Of a stretch of 64,000 nt of DNA, positions 22,515-33,759 are shown one piece after another; positions within the stretch are counted from its first letter, which is position 1; every line of letters starts with the position of its first letter. The stretch comes from Tetradesmus obliquus (Eukaryota; Chlorophyta; Chlorophyceae; Sphaeropleales; Scenedesmaceae): assembly GCA_030272155.1 (NCBI GenBank), contig CP126196.1, positions 2,294,001-2,358,000 on the forward strand. Reading direction: 5' to 3'. Under the pieces are notes generated by a model. That model ran no database searches and had not been told where the DNA came from. It saw only the letters and a program-made list of their open reading frames with translations. Both the position numbers and the translations under genes were made by a program.

Positions 22515-25500
22515 CTGGCAGGGGCCCGCCCTCAAGGGACCAGCTGGGCCCTGACCAGCTGCGTGCTGTGGATACAGCACTGCAAGGCAGCTGCATCTTC
22601 CTCACAGGTAGCGTCCCGTGCACTGTACTGCCACTGTAGGGCTAGTAATTGCAGCTGCTGCAGAAGTGCTAGCAGCTGCACCATGTGCAGGGGCATGCAG
22701 CTTGGCTTGCCTGCAGCATACACAGCACATGCTGGGTGCCACCACACCACGCTGCAGCAGCACAGCCCAATTATCATCAAGCACAGTGTGGCTAGCGCCA
22801 GGACCTTTCAGTGGCCCCAGCTTGTGCCTTTCTGTGTGTGTGCCTGTGCTGTGTTTCCAACCACGTGCGACCTGTGCTCCTGCCTCTGCTGCTGCTGCTG
22901 CTGCTGCCGTCTGTTGCGGCTGTGATGCAGGTGGTGCTGGCGTAGGAAAGTCATTCACTGTGGCTGTGCTGGTGGACGCGCTGCAACGCAGCGGCAGGAG
23001 GGTGGCAGTCACCGCCTCTACAGGTGCGTCAGCAGCCGCAGCGATGCTGTTGGCTTGCGCGTCGTAGCATAGAGCATTCACCATCACGTTGCTGCTGCTG
23101 CATGCGTCATGCTGCAAAGTGTAGCTGCTATCCCAGTGTTCTCAAAGGCTCTCAGTAGCACTAGTACATGACTTGCCTTGCAGGCACTGCTGCTGGGAAT
23201 GTGGGTGGCAGCACGCTGCACAGCTTCGGGCATAACTGTTGCTGCTGCACTGCATACATCCTCTCCTACTCTTTTGGCAGCTCGTGCCCAACAGGTGTAC
23301 ATCTGTACAAGTCTTGATCTGTATGCCATATGCTGCAGGCACTGCTGCCGTGAATGTGGGTGGCAGCACGCTGCACAGCTTTGCCGGCATCCTGGACCCC
23401 ACCAAACCAAAAGTGAAGCTGGCTGAGGGCATGTGGAAGTGGCAGAAGTTCATGGAGAACTGGAGGCAGGTTGATGCACTGCTGGTGGATGAAATATCCA
23501 TGGTGGACTGTGAGACGCTTGAGAAGGTGAGAGTGTTTTACTGAGAAGGATGTGCTGTGGTGTCACGTGCTACGGTGTGCGTGTGATGTGCTTCATGAAA
23601 GGTGGCCTTGAACCTCTGGCTGCTGGTCTCACTGGTGTGAGGAAGTGAAGCTGGCTCAGGGCATGTGGAAGTAGAAAGAGTTCAAGGAGAACTGGAGGCA
23701 GGTTGATGCACTGCTGGTGGACGAAGTATCCATGGTGGATTGTCAGACGCTAGAGAAAGTGAGTGTTTGTTCGCAGCGCATGTGCACAGCACACCACAGC
23801 ATAGCACACACAGGCCAGCACAGCGCAGCATAGCTGGTGGGCTGGCAGGGGTGGGCTGGGCTAGGCTAGGCCGAGGTTTGCTGAGTGCGTATGCTGTGCA
23901 GGGTACGCTTGGGTTTGTGGCTACTGCTTGCAGTAGTCGGAAGCGGTGAGGGTTGCCGCTGCTGTGCGAGGATGCTGTTACATGCGGGCCCGAACAGTTG
24001 CCATCCCGTGTGTGTTGCAGCAGGCTCCTCACATGTGCCGTTGTGCTGCGCTTGCTGCAGGTGGACTTGTTGCTGCGTACCTGCGCGGCTGGCGCCTCCA
24101 GTGGCCGCAGCTACCACTGTACTGTTTCCGCATAGTAGACGGCCCCATCACATTGAGCGCATGGCTCTCTGCCCGCATGTGCTCTTGCCTGCCTGCCCGT
24201 TGCTGCAGGTGGACTATGTTGCGCGCTACCTTCGCGGCTGGCGCCTGCAGTGGCCATTGCTGCCTGGCCTGCAGGGCATAGAGGAGGTGCATGAGCTGCA
24301 CCCTGAACCCTTCGGGGGCATGCAGGTGCGAGGTGCATGAGCTGCACCCTGAACCCTTCAGGGGCCTGCCGGGCATAGAGGAGGTGCATGAGCTGCACCC
24401 TAAACCCTTCGGGGGCCTGCAGGGCATAGAGGAGGTGCATGAGCTGCACCCTGAACCCTTGGGGGGCCTGCAGGGCATAGAGGAGGTGCATGAGCTGCAC
24501 CCTGAACCCTTCGGGGGCCTGCAGGTGCGAGGTGCTGTAGCACAGCTCTTAAGTAGGGAATCCCTATCACAAACAGCACAATGTGAAGCTTGGGTTTTAC
24601 AATGTTCCTACTGTTCCGGCGGCACTGCGCAGTGATGTATGTGAGAACGTGTTGGACAGACTGCAGATGCCGTGGCCTGCTGGTCGTCTTCAGCCTGCTG
24701 ACTAGTACTCTCTGCGCGGCACCTGCTCAGCTGCTGCTGTGGGCGACGTCTTGCAGCTGCCCCCTGCGATGTGCTGCTCTCTGACTTGCCGGTGGTGGAT
24801 GTACCTGTTGACTGTAACTGCGCAGCTGATCGCAGTCGGCGACTTCTTCCAGCTGTCTCCTGTTCAAAAAGACAACGAGCGCTACATCGAGCTAGGCAGC
24901 CCGCAGCAACAGCAGCAGCACGGCAGCGGCAGCACTCCTGGCAGGGGCAGCGGCAGGAGCGCAGCTGGCAGCGGCAGCAGCAGCAGAGGTGCTGCAGGGA
25001 CTCCCACCAGAGGCAGCGGCAAAGCAGATGGCAGCAAGTGCGCTGGCAGTGGCAGCAGCAGCAGTGCACAGAAGAAGAGGAAGGCTCCAGATGCTGCTGA
25101 CAACAGCGATGACGAAGAAACCATGCCGAAAGTGCCAGTGATTGTGGCGGCGCTGCCACCTGGCTTTGTGACATTCACGGCTGCACAGCGTGCAGCGTGG
25201 AGCAGCAGGGCCCGAACACAGCTGGCAGCTGCAACAGCAGCAGCTGCTGCTGCTGGTGCTGGTGGTGACAGTGCTGGTGCTGGCAGCAGCAGTGGCAATG
25301 CAGCAGGAGTAGCAGCTGCTGCTGCTGCTGCTGCTGCTGCAGCAGCTGGCTACCCTGCTGTTGGTGCTCTGGCTGGGGGCGACTTTAGCAATCCTCTATT
25401 GCTGCCCGAGCCCCAGCAGCAGCAGCAGCAGCAGCAGCAAGCTGATGCCCATCACAGCCAGGGCTCGCCCAGCAAGAGGCTGTGTAAACCAGGCAGCATC

Positions 25501-25997
25501 AAGCAAGAGCTGCATGATGAGGGAAATATCAACACCACCATGCAGCTGTCACAGCAGCAGCAGCAGCAGCAGCAGGCTGGTGATGCTGGCAGCCAGCCAC
25601 CACCCACCTGCACCCTGCTACAGCCCCCAGCAGTAGCAGCATTGACACCGCAGCAGCAAGCGCTGCAAACGCTGCTCCAGCGCATGACTCAGCACCTCAC
25701 TCCCCAGCAGCTGCGTGCATTAGGCATCCCTGCTGCCAGGCACCCTGACAGGCAGCTGCCGGCTGCTGTACAGCAGCAGTTAGATAGCAGGAAGGACATC
25801 CACAGTGACAAGCCGCTGCTGCTGAAGAGCAAGGGCCTGGGGCTGGAGATGCTGCTGCTGGGAGCTGTTTCACAAGCAGCAGCAACAGCAACAGCAGCAG
25901 CAGCTGTCAAGGTGGAGCAGGGGGATGCTATGGATGCTGATGATGCTAGTGATGATGCAGATGACTGGACTGCTGTGCTTGAAGCAGAAGTAGCACT

Positions 25998-26038
<41 letters not shown>

Positions 26039-29000
26039 CAGACGCTGCAGCTGGAGTGGGCCCGGCTGGCCAGCAGCAGCAGCAGAAGCAACACCACAGC
26101 ACAGGCAACGCAGCACGTGCAGCAGAGGTGGCAGCAGCAGCTGGCATTTCACTGCCAGGGGATGATGCACCTGGCGGTGATGATGATGAACTGCTGCCGA
26201 CACTGCATGCCAACAGCCCAGCAGCAGTTGCGCCCGCCTCGCAGGTTACTGCTGCTGTTGCAGCTGATGACACCTTGCTGCCTTCATCCGGATTGCTGAG
26301 GCTGTCATTGGACAGCAGTCACAGTGGCCAACCTGCATTGCTTGGGCCAGATCCAGAACATGCAGCAGCAGCAGCAGCAGCAGCAGGGGATGATGACTGG
26401 GAGATAGTTGACGTGTTGGAGGCTGGGGAGGTTGCACGGAGGCATGCCATTGACCTGGCTGCTGCTGCTTCTGATAGCGAGTGTGATGAGTCTGATGAGG
26501 AGATGAGTGGAGGCTGCGGGCAGCTGGACTGCAAGGACAAACAGCAGCAGCAGCAGCAGCAGCAGGGGATGCTGGGCAGTGCCGAAATTGTCACGCCTGT
26601 GAAGCCCAAGCAGGAGCATCAGCAGCAGCAGCAGCAGCTGCACCATGTGCCAGCGCCGCCGTCTGCGCTGCAACTTGCTGCAGCAGCCACAGCAGCAGCG
26701 GCAGCAGCAGCAGCAGCTGTTCCAAGTTCACCAGCAGCAGCAGCAGCAACAGCCCACCAGCAGTCAGGCAAGGTGCTTGGCAGGGACATGGGGTATGCAG
26801 AGAGTGGAGGATTCCCTTTCTGGAGGATTCCTACTGGCAATGTGTATGCCCAGGACAACACCATGTCACCTGCTTCAGTGCACATCCCAGTGCCAGGCAT
26901 CAATGGCAGCAGTAGCAGAGGTCTGGCAGCAGGGCAGCAGCAGCTGCCAGCTGGCATGTCTCCTGTGAAGCCAGGCCTCACCAGCAGCAGCAGCAGAGCT
27001 GCCGGCAGCGCCGCAGCTGGCGGCAGCAGCAGCAGCAGCGGTGTGCGGCCTGTGCTGCCCGGCTGGCGTGAGGCACCCAGGGCGAAGAGCTACTGCTTCA
27101 AATCTGCTGCCTGGGCTGCTGCTGGCCTGCAGCCTGTGGTGCTGCGGCAGCCTTTCAGACAGGTGAGGCGACTGCTTGAAAAATGTGCCTGTTGGGGGGC
27201 AATCAACCTGCATTGCTAGTGTTGCTGTCACACGCCAAATGCATGACCCTTGAAACAAACGCTGCGCCTCCTGCTGCGCTGCAGAACGGGCCTGAGCTGC
27301 TGGTCATGCTGGGTTCTGTTTCATCCAGATTCCAGAGACATTTCAAGAAACCTAAACCCATGCATCGTTGTGCTGCAAACAACTTTCTGACCCTCTGGCC
27401 GCAGGTGCTGGGCATACTAGGTGAGGTTCCACTGGGCCTGGTCTGCGGACGCAGAATTGATATCATGTCACCCTGAAACGCGTCATTGCCACTGCTGCTG
27501 CAGAACGAGCCGGAGCTGCTGGCCATGCTGGGCGAGGTGCGGCAGGGCCTGCTGACCCCACAGACGCGGCAGCTGCTGGCCAGCTTGCAGCGGCCCCTCT
27601 CCACTGATGACGGCATACTGCCCACAGAGCTGTTCCCCAACAACGCACTGGTGAGGGTTTGGGTTTTGGTGTTTGGTGTGGGGTTTTACCTGTTGAGAGC
27701 ATTCCGCCTATGGAGCTGTTCCCCAACAACAGGCTGGTGAGATTTTAGGTTGTGGGGTCGAGGGTTGAGCACATCTACTGGGCGCAAGCCACAGAGCTCT
27801 TCACTGACACCAGACTGGTGAGCGGCAGCTGCAGCGGCATTTTGTGTTCAGGCCAGGGCAGCTCTTGAGCGTCTGAGGCTGCATCAACTGCGCTGCATTG
27901 CTGACGGCCCTGCCTCCCCTGTCACCCTGCGCGCAGGTGGATCGCAAAAATGAAGAGGCTTGCGCGCAGCTGCCAGGCCCCGAGCTGCTGCTGCGCTGCA
28001 TCGACCGCTGCCGCCTGGCTGAGGCAGACAAGTTTGCCGACTCCGGCCCTCGCCAGCTGCCGCCGTATAACGGCCTGCTGCCTGCTGCATCAAAGGCTGC
28101 ACACTGCTTCCTGCCTCTTGAACCTGCCTGCAGGTGGACCGCAAGAACGAGGAGGCTTACGCGCAGTTGCCAGGCCCAGGCTGAGGCTGCGCTGCATCGA
28201 CCGCTGCCGCCTGGCTGAGGCAGACAGGGTGGGCGAAGATGACCCAAGGCTGATGTGCTGCACCGATGACCGCCCACTGCTGTCCTGCACTACCCTGGCT
28301 GCACCTGCTGCAGGTGGACCGCAAGAATGAGGAGGCCTATGCGCAGCTGCCAGGCCCCGAGTTGCGGCTGCCCTGCTTCAACAGCGCTGCCACACCTCCT
28401 GCCTCTGCTTTTGCCGTGCCTGCCACCCTGCATTCAGGTGGACCGCAAGAATGAGGAGGCCTATGCGCAGCTGCCAGGCCCCGAGTTGCGGCTGTGCTGC
28501 ATTGACCGCTGCCGCCTGGCTGAGGCAGACAGGGTGGGCGACCCTGATCCAGGGCTGCTGCTGGCGGCGCGCGTTACGAAAGCGCTGGATGCAAGCACGA
28601 ATGCACAGCAGCAGCTCAAGCTTAAGCCGCAAGCCCAGGTGAGCCGGCTGGGGCCGCGACAAAACCCCAAACAGCAATGCGTACGTTTCTGAATGTGCGG
28701 TGACTGAAGCATTGGATTTGGGCATGTGTGCCGCAGGTGGTGCTGCTGTGGAACCTCAACGTGCCAGCTGGCCTGGCCAACGGCACGCGGGGTGTGGTGG
28801 AGGAGCTTGTGAGCGTCAGGGAGTACCTGCAGCAGGTGAGGCTGCAGCAGCAGCAACAGCAGCAGCAGCAGCGGAAATGCGGCCCTGCAGGTGCCATTGG
28901 TGCTTATTGCTCTGCTGCCATGGCTTCTGACTGTAGCTCCGGCAACTTGCTGCGCTGCTAGACGCAGTGAATTACTTGGTTACCATTGACACTACCATGA

Positions 29001-31518
29001 TATCAATAGAGCTGCAGCTGTGTATGTGACTTTGCTGCTTGCACCTGCCACTCGGCTTCCAGTGTGTGAAGCGAGCGCAACACTGTACAAGCCTGTGTTT
29101 GTGCTGCAGCCGCAGGTTGCTGTATGTTATCGCATCATGAGGTGCCAGGCATGTTCTGACTGCTGCTTTGTCAGTGCAGGAGGGCCTGCTACCGCCAGAC
29201 GCTGTGCAGCAGCAGCAGCACCGCCGGTGGCAGCAGCAGCAGCCTCAAGGACCAGCATGGCAGCAAGACAGCAGCAGCAGCGGCGGCTGGTCTAGCGAGC
29301 CCTGGCAGCAGCAGCAGCAGCAGTGGGGTGCTCCTACCACGCCTCCGCCACCTCCACCACCCTCAGCAGGCGCTCTGCCACGCTACAGTGAGACACAGGT
29401 AAAGCAGGCACTGCACATGCACGCTACAGTGAGACACAGGTAAAGCAGGCACTGCACATGCACGCTACAGTGAGACACAGGTAAAGCAGGCACTGCACAT
29501 GCACGCTACAGTGAGACACAGGTAAAGCAGGCACTGCACATGCACGCTACAGTGAGACACAGGTAAAGCAGGCACTGCACATGCACGCTACAGTGAGACA
29601 CAGGTAAAGCAGGCACTGCACATGCACTGCCTCATATGCTGCTAGTGGGCTGTTTACAGAACGAGCAGCTGTAAGAAGCCGAAACATCACCCGACCATAT
29701 CCTGTCAAGCGCCGGCTTGCGCGGTTGTTGAAATGCACAGACGGATGGCCTGCCCGCCCTTCCTAAAAAGTTTCTGCTGCCGCCGCTGCTGCTGCTGCTG
29801 CCGCCGCTGCTGCTGCTGCTGCCGCCCCCACCGCCGCCGCTGCTGCTGCTGCTGCTGCTGTAGCCACAGGCAGGCGTCTGTGGTGACCCGCTGTGCCCCT
29901 GCGGCCAGGGCTGCTGGGGCAAGCAGCGGCCCGGGCTGCGCAGCGTGAGGCTGCCAGAGGCCCCTGGGGGCATCAGCATTGAGCTGCGTGACAGCATGCC
30001 CAGCTGGAGGAGGCGGCAGATGCAGGAGGCCCTCATGTGAGTTGGTTGGACACCTGTACCCTGCATCGCCATCTTGCGCAATGTACGGGGTCAGCTTGGT
30101 GTGGGTTTTTGGCGCGCTGGTCAGTTGCGTGCACAACAGACAGCCGGCAGCGGCAATGGCGAGGCCTTGGCTGCTTTGGTTGGCACCATCAGACTCCTGA
30201 CAGCATGCCGGGCTAAAGATCTTAGCTGCTGCTGCGCTGCTGTGATGTGTGCTCCTTGCAGCTGGGTCAACCACACCGGCACGCTGCAGCTGCCGCGGGT
30301 CAAGTTCCAGCTGTCGCCGCGTGAGGAGGCCACCAACCCTTTTGCCGCACCACAGCGGCTTATTGTGGGACCCGTGACCTACAGCCTGACACGGTGCGTG
30401 GCTGGCTGGCATTGCGCTGGTCTAGTTTTGCAGCAAGTCAGTTACAAGGCTGGACCTAGCAACCGTGAACTCACTCTGTTTTGATTGAGATCACACTGCA
30501 TTAGTGCGGCAGGCCTGCATCTGCGGAGTTGTTGCAGCCGTTTGCAGCTGAGTGCATCTGCATCGTCTGTGTTTGATTGGGCTGTACGTGTAGAGATGAT
30601 CTCTGGTGGCAGGTATGCAGAGCTCCTGCATACCTGCCAACACAGCTATGGTATCAGCTGCTACCTGACTCTGCTGCTGTCTGTGTGCATCGCTGCATTG
30701 CACCACAGGCGCGTCAAGGTGCCGGGGGACAGCGAGCAGCTGCGCCTCACGCGCACCGCGCTGCCGCTGCGGCTGGCGTGGGCGCTGACGGTGCACCGCA
30801 GCCAGGGCATGAGCGTGGGCAAACTCAAGGTGCACCTGGAGAGGGCCTTTGGGCCTGGCATGGTTTACGTGGCATTATCACGCTGCACCAGTTTAGCGGG
30901 CCTGCAGGTGGGTGGTGAGCGTGCCAAGGTTTGCGGCTGTCCGGAGGTTTTAGGTTTCAATGTTTGGGCAAGATAGCGGTGCACCTGGAGTGGGCGTTTG
31001 GGCCTGGCATGGTGTACGTGGCGCTGAGCAGGTGCACCAGTTTAGCGGGGCTGCAGGTGCGGCGACTGGGCTGTGTTATGTCTAAATAACTTTGGGGAGG
31101 GTTTGAGCAGGTGGAGCAGCATCATGTGGCTGTCTATATGTTGTTTATTTCGCTGTCACCTGGAGAATGCTTTTGGACCCGGCATGGTCTACGTGGCGCT
31201 GAGCCGCTGCACCAGCCTGGCGGGGCTGCAGGTGGGTATGCTGTGCGGCTCAGCTGTGTTACGAAAAGCGGGTCGCAGTTTGCTGGCATGTTGAGGGTGG
31301 TGGTTGATGGCGTTGCAGAGGCGTGCATGTTCAGTAACGGCATGTGGCGAGCTACAAGTGCCTTCCGCTGTTTTTGACACGTCGTGCATGCATGGTTAAT
31401 GTGTTTGCAGGTGGTGGGCAAGGTGAAGCAGCCGGAGTGTGACGAGGATGTGAGGCGCTTCTACAGCTTCATAGAGGCAGAGGAGGCATGGCTGGCAGCA
31501 GCAGCAAACAACACCTGA
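22121..31518 (+). CDS. PIF1: PIF1-family DNA helicase with giant low-complexity insertion
   Basis: The 14 exons are 22121-22153, 22406-22607, 22931-23023, 23339-23526, 24209-24325, 24826-27162, 27504-27650, 28438-28638, 28737-28835, 29180-29398, 29870-30036, 30262-30393, 30709-30907 and 31411-31518; 4242 nt encode 1413 aa. Superfamily 1B motifs in order: I GGAGVGKS (79-86), Ia TASTGTAAVNVGGSTLHSF, II VDEISMVD (159-166), PFGG then III VGDFFQLSPV (215-224), RQPFRQ (to 990), DDGILPTELFPNNA, LKLKPQAQ/VVLLWNLN, and near the end LAWALTVHRSQGMS and YVALSRCTSLAGL. PIF1 unwinds 5'-3' DNA and G-quadruplexes and acts at telomeres, forks and mitochondria. Residues ~225-955 are a Q/A/S/D-rich insertion in one 2337-nt exon, doubling the usual size. 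A second insertion (PPPPPPP and a Cys-rich part) lies at about 1140-1268. Exon choice among echoes was decided by phase and family motifs. Confidence 0.85.
23184..23236 (+). repeat. Echo of PIF1 exon 4 start
   Basis: A copy of the exon 4 acceptor and its first ~50 bp (motif Ia region), 155 bp upstream of the real exon at 23339. One change alters the frame-critical part (CTGCTGG for CTGCCGTG). Confidence 0.75.
23643..23760 (+). repeat. Echo of PIF1 exon 4 end (Walker B)
   Basis: A ~118-bp copy of 23409-23526, including the VDEVSMVD coding stretch and the exon-end donor (GTGAG). It has an in-frame TAG at the GTGGAAGTAG position, so it cannot code. Confidence 0.8.
24061..24112 (+). repeat. Echo of PIF1 exon 5 start
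   Basis: A diverged copy of the exon 5 acceptor and its first ~50 bp (the VDYVARYLRGWRLQW region), 148 bp upstream of the real exon. Confidence 0.7.
24275..24524 (+). repeat. 51-bp minisatellite at PIF1 exon 5 end
   Basis: The last 51 bp of exon 5 (24275-24325, 17 codons ending PFGGMQ) are followed by one 46-bp partial copy and three full copies at 24372, 24423 and 24474. The first and last copies are both followed by the same donor (GTGCGAGGTG at 24326 and 24525). The 46-bp copy breaks the frame, so only the first donor keeps the protein open. Confidence 0.9.
27285..27446 (+). repeat. Two echoes of PIF1 exon 7 start
   Basis: 27285-27325 repeats the acceptor and start of exon 7 (NGPELLVMLG for NEPELLAMLG), and 27402-27446 repeats the next part (LGEVPLGL for LGEVRQGL). 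Both lie upstream of the real exon 7 (27504) and neither continues in frame. Confidence 0.65.
27711..27820 (+). repeat. Two echoes of PIF1 exon 7 end with donor
   Basis: The exon end GAGCTGTTCCCCAACAAC..CTG|GTGAG recurs at about 27711-27738 and, more diverged, at about 27790-27820. Both lie downstream of the true donor at 27651. Confidence 0.7.
27938..28376 (+). repeat. Three echoes of PIF1 exon 8
   Basis: Copies at about 27938-28050, 28135-28240 and 28315-28376 repeat the start of exon 8 (VDRKNEE..AQLPGPEL), each preceded by a CAG acceptor. The first two also include CIDRCRLAEAD. Only the fourth copy (28438) runs on to the family motif LKLKPQAQ and a donor in phase. Confidence 0.8.
29381..29625 (+). 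repeat. 41-bp minisatellite carrying six 5' splice sites
   Basis: Six near-perfect tandem copies span the end of PIF1 exon 10 and the start of the intron. Each contains GAGACACAG|GTAAAG, giving candidate donors at 29399, 29440, 29481, 29522, 29563 and 29604. The period is not a multiple of three. The first donor is the one whose phase fits exon 11. Confidence 0.95.
30976..31232 (+). repeat. Two echoes of PIF1 exon 13 end
   Basis: The last ~80 bp of exon 13 (helicase motif with YVALSRCTSLAGLQ and donor) recur at about 30976-31058 and 31152-31232. Neither has a credible acceptor in front, so they look intronic. Confidence 0.8.
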
Positions 31519-31530
31519 GCTGCTGCACGT

Positions 31531-31593
<63 letters not shown>

Positions 31594-31695
31594 AGGTGGT
31601 GTCACCATCAATGCTGCTGCTGCTGCTGCTGCCTGCTGTAAAGGAGGCTTGGCTTGTTGCGGCACCTGCAGAGCCGTTCATCACCGGTGGCGTGT

Positions 31696-31728
<33 letters not shown>

Positions 31729-32218
31729 GCTTTGAAATTTCAGTGCAGCCTGTGCCATCCTGAGGATGGTGTGCACTAGCCGGTGCACGTGCAGCTGCCC
31801 CTGGTTCTGCACTGGCGCAAGGTCTGCGTGGCGTGGCGGATGGCCAGCTCATGAACAGCCTGCCAGGGTAGAGAGCAGAGGGGCATGAGCCAACACGTGA
31901 GGCACAGGTGAGGTGCGCATTGCTGTGAATACTCAAGTACTGCAACAGTAGTGACGCTCGCCAGTGCTGGTGATGACACTGCTGCTGATCAAGAGGGGGG
32001 GTCCGCTTGTAAAGTATAAGGGTGCTACCCTCAGCTGTTGAGGCTCCATGGCTATAGTTGCGGCATGATATGTGCTTGAAGGTCCAGCCAAGCGTAGAGC
32101 ACTGCAGTACCATTGATGGTCATCTCGGATCAGCCATGGCATGACAGGCCTGACCGACAAGCGGCCTGCAGCTGAGAGCAGAGCAATGATTGTGCTAAGC
32201 TGGATAAACATTCAATGC
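31519..32218. other. Helicase 3' flank up to the transposon array
   Basis: Two CAG-rich runs (about 31535-31590 and 31698-31728) and TGTAA strings at 31637 and 31693 that could serve as polyadenylation signals for the helicase. No gene is seen. The array begins at 32219. Confidence 0.5.
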
Positions 32219-32860
32219 ACTGTTGTTGTAGCGGGGCACAGGTGTGCGCCAGTGCCAGTCCTCTTCACCAGCACTGAACCAGCCCATGTAGGATTCCTTG
32301 CTCAAGCAGATCACCTTCTCATCCACCCACACCACAGCAGCCTTGTCAGCTTGCAGCCGCGCCTTATTTTCTGCGCTGACGTCGATTCTGCTCTGCCTGT
32401 GCTGGTCATCCAGGTAGGCCCTGTCGCGCACAACCCCATACTTAAAGCGGGGGTCAAACTCCTTGAGGTTGTTGGTCAGGGTCTCCGGAGTGATGCCGGC
32501 GTCCGTCACGATGTTGTGCACCACCGCGCTCTCAGCAATCAGCTGCTCCGCTGAGGTGTACGGACCCTGCCTGCCGGCCAACCACCAGTTGCGGGCCTCG
32601 ACATAGCAAGCAGTTACCTGCCGCTCTGTCAAAACCTTGTGGCGCCCGCTGCTGTGGGCGCAACCCTCAACCACGCCGTCGTCACCCAGGCGTGGGCCCC
32701 ATATTTGAACGTATTCACCGGGGTTGCTGGGCAGGTCGTAGTGTGCAGCTTGCAGGCGCTTGCGGAACTCTGCTGTGGCGTCAACTAGATTACCAGAACT
32801 TGCCCTCCAGGCAAGGCCAGCAGTGTATTGGTAGACTGGTGGATAGGTCATATGCTGCAT
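32219..32860 (-). pseudogene. Truncated Tc1/mariner-like transposase
   Basis: Identical to residues 1-215 of the complete copies (start at 32860), then cut after YNNSA at the array edge. The first catalytic Asp (WVDEK, Asp180) is retained. The second Asp, the Glu and the intron are missing, so it cannot be active. Confidence 0.9.
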
Positions 32861-33042
32861 GTATCACGCCAAACCCTAGTTAGTACTGAACCTTGGACAT
32901 GTGGCGTGTTGGTGCTCATTGTGCATGGACGGGGGCAGCACTCTGAGGCGGGCACAGCAGCGCAGCCCTGAGTTGATTGGCTACATCACATTTAAAATGC
33001 AATGCTGCGCTGCGATGCTACAGCATTAAATTGTATTTTGCC
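32219..33042. mobile_element. Truncated transposon body (copy 0), left edge of array
   Basis: From 32219 this sequence matches 35901-36724 of copy 1, while everything to the left is unrelated. It retains the 5' part of the transposase gene and its upstream flank but lacks the nuclease gene and transposase exon 2. Confidence 0.9.
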
Positions 33043-33759
33043 TCACTGGGTCTAGTAAAGAATCTCGCGCCATATATGCAGGGATGTAGCCAAGATCCCT
33101 ATGCATCTATTGGCGTGCTCAATTGATGCGCTGCATGCGTGTGTGCTCTGGAAAACGAGTTTACGTATGTCCCTCCTCGCAGTTAAAAACGGCGGGGATA
33201 GGCAGGTTTTGCTGCGGCTGCGTTGCTTCGAGTGACACATAAAAATATGGAATGTGTTTGCATGCAGCAGCAGGGCTGGCTGTGTGTTGTGTGTGGCGAT
33301 CCAGGGCTGTGATGCGCTTGCCATGCCAAAGTGAACTCGTGATGCTTGCCCTGCTTGATTGAGCTGAGTGCCGAAAACATGTTTTCTGAGTTTCGAGATT
33401 TTGGTTGTGTTGCTGTTGTGAGGCGTGCTGCAGCAGCAGCCCAGCTTGTTCACCTGATGCCTGCAAATAGCTCCTGTGGCCTTGCTGTGCTGCTGCGTGC
33501 TGATGAGAGCCCTGTGCCACGGGGGGGTTTCGATGCTATTGTGTGGTGCAAGTGTGGGTGTAAAACAGGCGTCACTGAGGGGTGTCACCAGCAGCAGCAG
33601 CAGGCAGCAGGTTGGCAGTGTCTGCATTGGCCCTGTTCAAGGCTTCATTGTGTGCTCAAGGTAACCACGGTTATACATACGAAGCTGCGTTGGATAGTAT
33701 TGCGGCCGTGCGCAACAGGCTGCATGTGAACGTGTGAGATTCTTTTCTCGACCCAGTGA
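33043..33759. mobile_element. Element X1: 717-bp TIR element, non-autonomous
   Basis: It begins TCACTGGGTCTAGTAAAG and its other end is the near-perfect inverse (reverse complement TCACTGGGTCGAGAAAAG, continuing to GAATCTC), giving ~24-bp terminal inverted repeats with two mismatches. Frames inside (for example 33346-33729 plus, 33052-33627 minus) show no recognisable domain. Junctions without X carry only TCTGA at this place. No target-site duplication is visible. Confidence 0.75.

Noticed and set aside
24826..27162. Intein inside the PIF1 helicase
   Set aside because: The insertion is low-complexity Q/A/S sequence with no intein splicing blocks or nuclease motifs, and it does not start with Cys/Ser after a catalytic motif.
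30976..31232. Extra helicase exons carrying a second and third YVALSR motif
   Set aside because: No acceptor in phase precedes either copy; they fit the echo pattern.
33052..33627. 191-codon minus-strand frame inside element X as a gene
   Set aside because: No domain, composition typical of a chance frame, and overlapping equal-length frames on the other strand.
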